A stretch of DNA of 5,834 bases from an uncultured Clostridia bacterium. GTDB lineage: Bacteria > Bacillota > Clostridia > Oscillospirales > Acutalibacteraceae. The position numbers and the translations under genes were made by a program. Under the pieces are notes generated by a model. The model was not told the DNA's origin. It saw only the letters and a program-made list of their open reading frames with translations, and ran no database searches. Positions 1-4,511 of the stretch are shown one piece after another (the first letter of the stretch is position 1; each line of letters opens with the position of its first letter). The stretch covers positions 1-5,834 of the forward strand of contig CAMJHU010000153.1 of the NCBI GenBank assembly GCA_946405565.1. The letters run 5' to 3'.

Positions 1-1038
1 ATTCTATGCGTATTTCAAGCATTTTTCATAATCCAAGTTTCACGGATTCAGGAAACTGTCAAAACCGTGCGCATTCCGGCTACCGTCAGGAAGATAGGAT
101 TTGAAACATTTGATAGTTGCAATGGACTAACCAATGTGTATATTCCGGCAAGTGTAACGGAGATCAATGAGAATCCTTTTCGGGGAACAAAATGCACCAT
201 CCACTGCGCCGAAAACTCCGCTGCTCACCGATTGGCTGTCGAGGAAGAATTGCCGGTTGTTCTCGACCCCAGTCTGGACGTATCGGAAGTCACGGATACC
301 TCCGGCACAACGGCGGTTGCCTTCTGCAGTTACGCGACAGACAAAAAAGACGAAGCGGAAAAGATCATAGGGCAGCTTGCGAAAAAAAACTGCTCCGTTG
401 TGTCTGCGGGCGCGCTTGACGGCAATGAAAAATTGGAAAGACTGGACGATGCACGATGTGTTGTTGCCTTTCTCTCCAAAGGATATATCAACACAAAGGA
501 AATTTCTTGGCTCCGCATGGCAATCAGCGCGGGAAAGCCCTATCTCATTTACGCGCTTGACGACAGCCCGCTTTCGGTCGATATTGCTATCACCAAAGGC
601 AGCGAGCAGCAGCTCCGGTATGACAAGAACGGACAGAAGGAACTCGCCGCGCTCATCGAGTGGCTCAGCAAAAACGGCTGCCGTAAAGCTTCGGGGGATA
701 TGCCGGATTATGAATACACACGCAATCCAGACGGGGACACCATCCTGACAAAATTCACCGGTAACGGAGGAGATGTTTTGATCCCGCGGGAATATGCGGG
801 ATGCCGGATCGGGTACATTGGAAACTCGGCGTTCTGCGGATGCCGCAGCCTGATATCCGTCACCATTCCCGACAGCGTGACTTCCATCGGATATAGAGCG
901 TTCGATGAATGCAGCAGCCTGACATCCGTCACCATTCCCGACAGCGTGACTTCCATCGGAGAAGATGTCTTCGAAGATTGCAAAAAGCTGACAGTCTACT
1001 GCCCTGAAAACAGCAAAGCGTGGAAGTATTGTAAATAG
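1..1038 (+). CDS. TIR-domain protein with BspA-like leucine-rich repeats, 5' partial
   Basis: The frame is open to the left window edge; the first start-like codon is GTG at 67, but it lacks a well-spaced ribosome site, so the gene probably begins upstream. Counting from that GTG as residue 1: one BspA-type repeat (IPATVRKIG, IPASVTEI) at about 1-65; a TIR-like domain at about 82-205, with FCSYATDKKD as the first strand and box 1, VVAFLSKGY as a later core strand, and AGKPYLIYALDD after it; then C-terminal repeats at about 218-312 with two SVTIPDSVTSIG units. TIR domains act in signalling or as NAD-cleaving enzymes; BspA-like repeats bind ligands or surfaces. The Glu expected shortly after the conserved Trp (W148) is not obvious here (Leu, Arg, Met, Ala follow), so NADase activity is doubtful. 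The protein stops at TAG 1036-1038, but the same frame continues into a hydrophobic tail, so the gene may be damaged. The TIR call is good; the role is unknown. Confidence 0.75.
   Translation: MLCVFQAFFIIQVSRIQETVKTVRIPATVRKIGFETFDSCNGLTNVYIPASVTEINENPFRGTKCTIHCAENSAAHRLAVEEELPVVLDPSLDVSEVTDTSGTTAVAFCSYATDKKDEAEKIIGQLAKKNCSVVSAGALDGNEKLERLDDARCVVAFLSKGYINTKEISWLRMAISAGKPYLIYALDDSPLSVDIAITKGSEQQLRYDKNGQKELAALIEWLSKNGCRKASGDMPDYEYTRNPDGDTILTKFTGNGGDVLIPREYAGCRIGYIGNSAFCGCRSLISVTIPDSVTSIGYRAFDECSSLTSVTIPDSVTSIGEDVFEDCKKLTVYCPENSKAWKYCK
845..960 (+). repeat. Tandem leucine-rich-repeat unit duplicated at DNA level (69-bp period)
   Basis: The 47-bp stretches 845-891 and 914-960 are identical except at 854 (T) versus 923 (C). 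The offset is 69 bp, or 23 codons, which is one BspA-type leucine-rich repeat. Each copy encodes SVTIPDSVTSIG. Near-identity at synonymous sites indicates a recent duplication or gene conversion of one repeat unit. Confidence 0.9.
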
Positions 1039-1203
1039 GAACATGTCAAGCATAAACCTCTCAGCCAATACAATCCAAATAAAAAATCCCACGTCGGGCT
1101 TGCGGCGGCGGCGATGCTGCTTGCCCTGATTGCGGCGGCGGCGGGCGTGCAGTTCTCCTGGCTGTTCGATATCCTCGGCTGGCTGACGGGGCTGTTCGGA
1201 TGA
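1039..1203 (+). other. In-frame hydrophobic C-terminal tail behind the amber codon of the TIR/LRR gene
   Basis: Directly after TAG 1036-1038 the same frame reads 54 further sense codons to TGA 1201-1203. They encode a basic, polar linker (including YNPNKKSH), then an Ala/Leu-rich hydrophobic stretch (GLAAAAMLLALIAAAAGV) of transmembrane length, then an aromatic hydrophobic end (FSWLFDILGWLTGLFG). No start codon with a ribosome site opens this stretch on its own. The simplest reading is that it was the membrane anchor of the upstream protein, cut off by one base change creating TAG, for example from CAG, AAG or GAG. Readthrough would also explain it but has no support here. It is not proposed as an independent gene. 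Confidence 0.5.
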
Positions 1204-1240
1204 TGCTCCGCCAGCGTTGTTCCGAGACGCGTACACACAA

Positions 1241-1280
1241 AAACCGCCGGAAGCTCCCTGCAAGGAACTTCCGGCGGTTT
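1241..1280. terminator. Strong hairpin, probable terminator of the TIR/LRR gene
   Basis: AAACCGCCGGAAG (1241-1253) pairs perfectly with CTTCCGGCGGTTT (1268-1280), giving a 13-bp GC-rich stem. The U-run is short on the plus strand (TTTGC) and longer on the minus strand (TTTTTG), so it may work in either direction. It lies 38 bp after TGA 1201-1203 rather than directly after TAG 1038, in keeping with the longer original gene. Confidence 0.7.
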
Positions 1281-1398
1281 GCAATATTGTAGATATGATA
1301 TCCTATGGCTATTATCCGCCGATCATAAGTAATTTTTAATAAATTTGGAGAGCAAATATAAAAATAGAGAGCTAAGATAAAAAAATATAAAAAAATGC

Positions 1399-1427
1399 TT
1401 GACAAATCTATATCACTAGTGTATAAT
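1399..1427 (+). promoter_or_regulatory. Consensus housekeeping promoter of the tRNA-Val gene
   Basis: TTGACA (1399-1404) and TATAAT (1422-1427) are separated by exactly 17 bp, a perfect match to the SigA/sigma-70 consensus. A-tracts at 1380-1396 just upstream could act as an UP element. The predicted transcript start is about 1434, some 19 nt before the tRNA 5' end, as expected for a stable-RNA gene. Confidence 0.9.
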
Positions 1428-1452
1428 ATCAAAGCAATCGGAAAGAGCAAAC

Positions 1453-1528
1453 GGACGTTTAGCTCAGCTGGTAGAGCACCTGCTTGACGTGCAGGTTGTC
1501 AGCGGTTCGATTCCGTTAACGTCCACCA
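1453..1528 (+). tRNA. tRNA-Val (anticodon GAC)
   Basis: A complete 76-nt cloverleaf. The acceptor stem GGACGTT (1453-1459) pairs with AACGTCC (1518-1524), followed by discriminator A and an encoded CCA (1526-1528). The D-arm contains the conserved AGCTGGTAGAGC. The anticodon stem CCTGC/GCAGG (1479-1483/1491-1495) encloses loop TTGACGT, with anticodon GAC at 1486-1488 (tRNA positions 34-36), which reads the valine codons GUC and GUU. The T-arm is AGCGG/CCGTT around TTCGATT, with one G-T wobble. It is a single-gene unit with its own promoter and terminator. Confidence 0.97.
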
Positions 1529-1571
1529 ACGCATATTTGTGTGGTTTTCACAAATATGCGTTTTTGTTTTT
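1528..1571 (+). terminator. Rho-independent terminator of tRNA-Val
   Basis: A 14-bp perfect stem, AACGCATATTTGTG (1528-1541) with CACAAATATGCGTT (1549-1562), and a 7-nt loop, followed by a T-rich tail TTTGTTTTTG. It starts at the last base of the CCA end. Confidence 0.93.
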
Positions 1572-1609
1572 GTCAACACTTTTCTTGATTTGCTATCATA
1601 ATTATGATA
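1570..1609 (+). promoter_or_regulatory. Toxin-antitoxin promoter with overlapping 16-bp palindromic operator
   Basis: The proposed -35 is TTGTCA (1570-1575) and the -10 is TATCAT (1594-1599), 18 bp apart, with TG at 1591-1592 making an extended -10. The -10 forms the left arm of the perfect palindrome TATCATAATTATGATA (1594-1609), placed 27 bp before the antitoxin start. Phd/YefM antitoxins bind palindromes over their own promoters and repress them together with the toxin, so this is the obvious operator candidate. The palindrome is seen directly; its role is inferred. The sequence is AT-rich, so chance symmetry is possible. Confidence 0.6.
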
Positions 1610-1635
1610 AAATTAGTATAAAAGGAGTGAGTGGC

Positions 1636-1920
1636 ATGGAATCCATCAGACCGGTTTCAGATTTACGAAATAATTTTGCGGATATTTCCAAGACCGTACA
1701 CGAAACACAGCAGCCGGTGTTTCTGACTAGAAACGGTTACGGCGATATGGTTGTCATGAGTATGGAAGCATACGAAAATATGCGCTTTGAAAGCGAGGTA
1801 TATTCTAAGCTTGCCGAAGCGGAGAGAGAAGCGGAAATGACGGAAGAAAGATTTTCCTCAAAGGACGTATTAGCCGCTATGCGAAAAGCTGCCAGAGGGG
1901 AATCATTCAATGACGTATAA
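1636..1920 (+). CDS. Type II antitoxin, Phd/YefM family
   Basis: A 94-residue protein, the usual length for this family. The N-terminal domain (about 3-50) carries the classic pattern: IRPVSDLRNNFADI, then PVFLTRNGYGDMVVMS, then MEAYENM. This half dimerises and binds operator DNA. The rest (about 51-94) is a charged helical segment rich in Glu and Lys that should wrap the toxin and block its active site. ATG 1636 is preceded by AAAGGAG (1621-1627) at 8 nt, which decides the start; a longer open frame upstream runs back through the tRNA and is not coding. The stop overlaps the toxin start by 11 nt, so translation is coupled. Expression is probably autorepressed through the palindrome at 1594-1609. 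The family call is firm; the exact subtype (YefM or Phd) is not. Confidence 0.93.
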   Translation: MESIRPVSDLRNNFADISKTVHETQQPVFLTRNGYGDMVVMSMEAYENMRFESEVYSKLAEAEREAEMTEERFSSKDVLAAMRKAARGESFNDV

Positions 1921-2239
1921 GATCGAATATCTGCCTTCCGCTCTTCGGGACTTGACAGAGATAGCGGATTATATCGGCGTCAAACTGAATAATCCCGATG
2001 CAGCCGAACGACTCTCTGATAATATTGTATCAACAATTGACAAACTCGCAGAAATGCCATATAGATACCCGGTTTATTATCCCCTTTCCGCTTTTTCTAT
2101 TAAACCGTTAAAGATGGAATACAGAAAAATGTTCGTTAAGAATTATCTTGTGTTCTATTGGGTGAATGAAGAAAAACATCTTGTTACTATCGCCAGAGTG
2201 ATTTATGGCGGTCGGAATATTGATAATATTCTGGAGTAA
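1910..2239 (+). CDS. Type II toxin, RelE/ParE superfamily
   Basis: A 109-residue protein with the RelE/ParE layout: first strand YKIEYLPSALRDL (3-15), paired helices including DLTEIADYI and NPDAAERLSDNI (to about 48), then the beta-sheet core with YRKMFVKNYLVFYWV (71-85) and the family ending VTIARVIYGGRNIDNIL (92-108). RelE-type members cut mRNA at the ribosome; ParE-type members poison gyrase. The sequence shown does not separate these, although NP.AAERL and the RNIDNIL ending are common in proteins labelled ParE. Arg72, Lys73, Arg96 and Arg102 are candidates for RNA or target contact. The start ATG 1910 lies inside the antitoxin gene, with AGAGGGG (1894-1900) 9 nt before it. Full length, no lesion seen, so the module is probably functional. 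Confidence 0.92.
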   Translation: MTYKIEYLPSALRDLTEIADYIGVKLNNPDAAERLSDNIVSTIDKLAEMPYRYPVYYPLSAFSIKPLKMEYRKMFVKNYLVFYWVNEEKHLVTIARVIYGGRNIDNILE

Positions 2240-2291
2240 GTAGCTTTAACCCACGTGCATCTTTTTTGTTCAACCCTTCCATACCATACAG

Positions 2292-2352
2292 TAAGCGAAC
2301 ACATCACCTATATCAACGGATATCTGGTGCTGGCAGTTCGCTTATTTTGTTA
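2292..2352 (+). terminator. Probable terminator of the toxin-antitoxin operon
   Basis: The outer stem TAAGCGAAC (2292-2300) pairs with GTTCGCTTA (2336-2344). An inner stem CACC/GGTG (2305-2308/2326-2329) continues with ATAT/ATAT pairing across a small internal loop. The T-rich tail TTTTGTT follows. The site lies 53 bp after the toxin stop. The stem is long and interrupted, so a processing or other RNA structure is also possible. Confidence 0.6.
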
Positions 2353-2354
2353 AT

Positions 2355-2402
2355 GCAAAGAACCGGCTCATGCAAGGATTCTGCTATCCTCGAATGAGCC
2401 GG
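2355..2402 (-). terminator. Terminator-like hairpin for the minus-strand hydrolase/small-ORF transcript
   Basis: CCGGCTCAT (2363-2371) pairs perfectly with ATGAGCCGG (2394-2402). An inner 5-bp helix AGGAT/ATCCT (2375-2379/2386-2390) is separated by a 3x3 internal loop. On the minus strand the hairpin begins 5 nt after TAA 2408-2410 and is followed by TTCTTTG. This suits termination of the leftward transcript and places its 3' end beyond the small ORF, not directly after the hydrolase. Confidence 0.65.
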
Positions 2403-2407
2403 ATTAT

Positions 2408-2560
2408 TTAATCTGTGGAGATGTCATCGCCATAAGTGATGATCATAGTAGGGTCGGGTAAGAGACTGACATTGCTGCCAGTCCCTCTCCTAATAGAGAG
2501 TGTAAAATAAAGTGCGTAAGTGCTTCCTTCTTTTTCTCTTCGTAGTGCGACAGTCCTCAT
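2408..2560 (-). CDS. Small 50-residue ORF directly downstream of the hydrolase gene, unknown
   Basis: Starts at ATG 2560, 6 nt after the hydrolase stop and in the same frame, and ends at TAA 2408-2410 immediately before a terminator-like hairpin. The product begins MRTVALRREKEGSTYALYF, is basic at the start, has a mixed middle (SIRRGTGSN, SLLPDPT), and ends ITYGDDISTD. I do not recognise a family. In favour: it fills the gap between the hydrolase stop and the hairpin, and shares the transcript. Against: only a weak GAAAGG 2 nt before the ATG serves as ribosome site, and it uses the rarer arginine codons CGA, AGA and AGG. Alternatives are a former C-terminal extension of a longer frame, translational coupling through the stop/start pair, or a noncoding repeat that happens to be open. 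Confidence 0.4.
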   Translation of the reverse strand: MRTVALRREKEGSTYALYFTLSIRRGTGSNVSLLPDPTMIITYGDDISTD

Positions 2561-2566
2561 AGCCTT

Positions 2567-3520
2567 TCAGTGTGTTTCCAGCCATTCCCTGATAACGGCG
2601 GGATCTTTATCCTGATGAAAACCGTGCATATCATCCTCATAGGTGATAAACGTGCAGTCCGTGCTGTCCTTCAGCTTGTCGTAGATGGCTTGTGCCTGTG
2701 TATCAAAATGTGCCTGTGTGTCGCCCTTGCTGTGGATGATGAGAACGGGAATTTGAATTTCATCCGCCCAACAGACAGCGGAGCGTTTTTCATACGCTTC
2801 GGGCAATTCTTCGGGCGTGCCGCCGATGCATCTGACAAGAGTCTCTTTCATTTTATCTTCGCGTTCATTGAAAGCCGCAGCCAGATCGCTGATGCCCGAA
2901 CAGACGATGATTTTTTTAACCCGTTTGTCCCGGCGGGCGGTCATGTAGGTCATAAGTCCTCCTCTGGACTCGCCTTCCACGCACAGATCGCTGATATCGG
3001 CAAAATCAAACATCGTATCGCAGAAGTCAATCAGCCTGATCACGTCGTTCAGATCGTCGCCGCCGAACTGGTCGGTTCCTTCCGTGCCGTTGCCCCCTCT
3101 GTGTTCACAACCGATCACAATGCGCCCTGAAATAGCGCATCTCATGGCGGTATCGCTTTTATCCAGAGAGCCGAGTTCGCTGTTTCCTCCCCTGCAAAAT
3201 ACCATACATTGACAGGGCGTACGGGTTTCTATGCATGACAAGGGGATGGAAATGAATCCCTTGATTTTATATCCGTCTGACATGAAGATGAATCGGTAGG
3301 TTTCGCATATGGAATCAAGCTGCTCGCCGTTATCCACCTTCGTAATCTCAATGATCTCGTCGCCCAGATAATCGGGAAAGTTGAAACCGTCTTTTTCCAC
3401 GGCAGAGGAAGAAAGGCTGTCCTCAGGAACGGAGGAAGTTTCGGTATTTCCGCAGCCAACAAATGACAGTGCCATCATAGCAGAAAGTCCCATTGCCAGT
3501 ATTCTTTTCATCATTCTCAT
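2567..3520 (-). CDS. Secreted lipoprotein, alpha/beta hydrolase (S9/prolyl-oligopeptidase-like)
   Basis: A 317-residue protein from ATG 3520. The N-terminus is basic (MRMMKR), followed by a hydrophobic stretch and a lipobox ending FVGC, so Cys23 should be lipidated and the enzyme tethered outside the membrane. A Ser/Glu-rich linker follows. The catalytic domain runs from about 45 to 317: RGG at 110-112 (oxyanion-hole region), HRGGNGTEG at 140-148, nucleophile elbow GESRG at 183-187 with Ser185, acid Asp267 in HSKGD, and His299 in DMHGF. The triad is complete, so it should be an active esterase or peptidase; the substrate is unknown. The open frame extends further upstream, but the promoter at 3561-3589 would start RNA near 3555, leaving no leader for the earlier ATG at 3547, whereas GGGAGAG lies 12 nt before 3520. 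ATG 3514 or 3511 are close alternatives. Confidence 0.88.
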   Translation of the reverse strand: MRMMKRILAMGLSAMMALSFVGCGNTETSSVPEDSLSSSAVEKDGFNFPDYLGDEIIEITKVDNGEQLDSICETYRFIFMSDGYKIKGFISIPLSCIETRTPCQCMVFCRGGNSELGSLDKSDTAMRCAISGRIVIGCEHRGGNGTEGTDQFGGDDLNDVIRLIDFCDTMFDFADISDLCVEGESRGGLMTYMTARRDKRVKKIIVCSGISDLAAAFNEREDKMKETLVRCIGGTPEELPEAYEKRSAVCWADEIQIPVLIIHSKGDTQAHFDTQAQAIYDKLKDSTDCTFITYEDDMHGFHQDKDPAVIREWLETH

Positions 3521-3560
3521 ATTGTGTATATTCTCTCCCTTTTTCATACGAACTTTTTTG

Positions 3561-3589
3561 ATTGTATCATATTTGGATCGGGAAGTCAA
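3561..3589 (-). promoter_or_regulatory. Promoter of the hydrolase lipoprotein gene
   Basis: Reading the minus strand: -35 TTGACT (3589-3584), a 17-bp spacer, and -10 TACAAT (3566-3561) with a TGA just before it (extended -10). The predicted start near 3555 gives a leader of about 35 nt to ATG 3520. This site argues against the longer open frame reaching 3646. Confidence 0.8.
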
Positions 3590-3677
3590 TATTGTTTGCA
3601 AACCTTCACGATCATACTTTAAAATTTTTAAGAATATAAACTTCACATCATTCGCTGGCTACGTTTAAAAATCTGGA

Positions 3678-3683
3678 TATAAT
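3678..3683 (+). promoter_or_regulatory. Possible -10 element upstream of the recombinase remnant
   Basis: A perfect TATAAT lies 41 bp before the recombinase start at 3725. The hexamer 17 bp upstream (CTGGCT, 3655-3660) matches TTGACA at only three positions, so promoter activity is uncertain. Confidence 0.3.
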
Positions 3684-3724
3684 TGCTCTTGAAAAATCCT
3701 AAAAATGAAAGGAGCCAATCAAAA

Positions 3725-4370
3725 TTGACCAATCCACTCGACAATCAGATCAAGCGGGTCGCCGCCTATTGCCGTGTGTCCACCGACAATCTCGACCAGG
3801 CGAATTCGCTGGAAAGCCAGCAGCGGTATTTTAACGAGTACATCCGCCGCCGCATGGAACAGGGCGTAGTCTTCCGGCGGGATATGCTGGGCTACGATGT
3901 GCATGGCGGCGAGCTTCATATCAATGAAGAAGGCGCGGAATCGTGCGATGGAATTTGTCACCATCCGCGACCACCACGAGCCGATCATTTCCAGAGAAAT
4001 CTTCGAGGCGACACAGCGGGAAATCGAACGACGGCACGAGCTTTACGCCGCCAAGAACGGCTTTGCCAACCGCTACGCCATGTCGGGCAAAATCATCTGC
4101 GGGGAATGCGGTTCCACCTTCGTCCATATCCAGCGCACGGTGGGCAACGGTTCACCCGTTGATGCCTGGCGCTGCATCAGAAGGCAGCGGGAAGGCGGCA
4201 AAAAGCGCGCCATCGGCAACGGGGATGAAGTGGGCTGCAACTGCTGCAACCTTCATGACCGCGACGTCCGCGACATTCTGCCATATGTTGTCGCGCAGGT
4301 CATGGAGGACAGGGAAAGCCTGCTGCAAAGATTTTTACGTTGCCCATGCATGTATTCCCTCCTGCTGTAA
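3725..4370 (+). pseudogene. Large serine recombinase, multiply deleted and frameshifted remnant
   Basis: AAAGGAG (3708-3714) sits 10 nt before a TTG start at 3725. The first 40 codons carry the resolvase-domain start AAYCRVSTDN with its catalytic Ser, then SLESQQRYFNEYI. Near 3842-3853 the text jumps to RRRMEQGVVF and RDMLGYDV, the start of the central recombinase domain; from family knowledge roughly a hundred residues or more of catalytic core are missing. Near 3935-3950 a second jump from INEEGAE to MEFVTIRDHHEPIISREIF loses more of the central domain and moves into the next frame (plus one). The zinc-ribbon part follows (CGECGSTF, WRC, GCNCCNLHDRD). Homology stops after MEDRESLL near 4325; the coiled-coil C-terminus is absent and a foreign tail reads to TAA 4368-4370. 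Such enzymes normally run to about 500 residues or more, so it cannot recombine DNA. It marks a former integrative element. Confidence 0.9.
4300..4363 (-). pseudogene. 5' stub of a lost minus-strand gene (ribosome site and first codons)
   Basis: On the minus strand AGGAGGG (4363-4357) is followed by ATG at 4351 (5 nt) and, better spaced, ATG at 4347 (9 nt). From 4347 it reads MGNVKIFAA, then runs antisense into recombinase sequence as GFPCPP and stops at 4300-4302, giving only 15 codons. With the consensus promoter at 4411-4439 this is a complete set of initiation signals attached to no gene body. The recombinase homology on the other strand ends at the same place, about 4323-4332, so this looks like a deletion or insertion junction. 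The lost gene cannot be named from seven or eight residues. Confidence 0.55.
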
Positions 4371-4410
4371 GCTCCTTAGGATGTGCAAACGGTGTAATTA
4401 CCTTTTCTCT

Positions 4411-4439
4411 ATCATATAGCCTATTCTTTGGAATGTCAA
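4411..4439 (-). promoter_or_regulatory. Orphan consensus promoter facing the recombinase remnant
   Basis: Minus strand: TTGACA (4439-4434), a 17-bp spacer, and TATGAT (4416-4411). It has a perfect -35 and one mismatch in the -10. It should start RNA near 4405, giving a leader of about 55-60 nt before ATG 4347. The only thing downstream is the truncated gene start, then the antisense strand of the recombinase remnant. Confidence 0.75.
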
Positions 4440-4453
4440 TAGCACTTTTTTGA

Positions 4454-4482
4454 TTGACAATGAATCGTCGCTGTGTTATCCT
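4454..4482 (+). promoter_or_regulatory. Promoter of the 288-residue lipoprotein gene
   Basis: TTGACA (4454-4459), a 17-bp spacer, and TATCCT (4477-4482). Its -35 lies 14 bp from the -35 of the divergent orphan promoter (4434-4439), so the two form a back-to-back pair that once served two divergent genes. The predicted RNA start near 4489 gives a short leader to ATG 4512. Confidence 0.7.
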
Positions 4483-4511
4483 ATACATAGAACAACACAG
4501 GGGGAATTATC

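Noticed and set aside
127..1284. Long 385-codon open frame on the minus strand across the TIR/LRR gene
   Set aside because: It is antisense to a recognisable TIR/LRR protein, runs through the terminator hairpin, and shows no domain or ribosome site; it is a shadow of the plus-strand gene.
1489..1635. Upstream extension of the antitoxin frame starting inside the tRNA
   Set aside because: It overlaps the tRNA T-arm, the tRNA terminator and the predicted promoter, while ATG 1636 has a well-placed AAAGGAG.
2240..2353. In-frame continuation after the toxin stop (ends VRLFC then TAA at 2351-2353)
   Set aside because: The toxin already ends at the family-typical position, and this stretch coincides with the stem-loop at 2292-2344, which explains its structure better.
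2570..3130. 186-codon plus-strand open frame opposite the hydrolase
   Set aside because: Antisense to a protein with a complete Ser-Asp-His triad; no ribosome site or recognisable motif.
3521..3646. N-terminal extension of the hydrolase frame to ATG 3646
   Set aside because: It would place the promoter (3561-3589) inside the coding region and put 42 residues before an otherwise perfect signal peptide.
3921..4127. Minus-strand open frame opposite the recombinase remnant
   Set aside because: Antisense shadow of recognisable recombinase blocks, without a start signal.
3661..4342. Imperfect inverted match between about 3661-3674 (acgtttaaaaatct) and the minus strand at about 4331-4342 (acgtaaaaatct), considered as element termini
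   Set aside because: The match is short, gapped and AT-rich, and serine-recombinase elements do not need terminal inverted repeats; likely chance.
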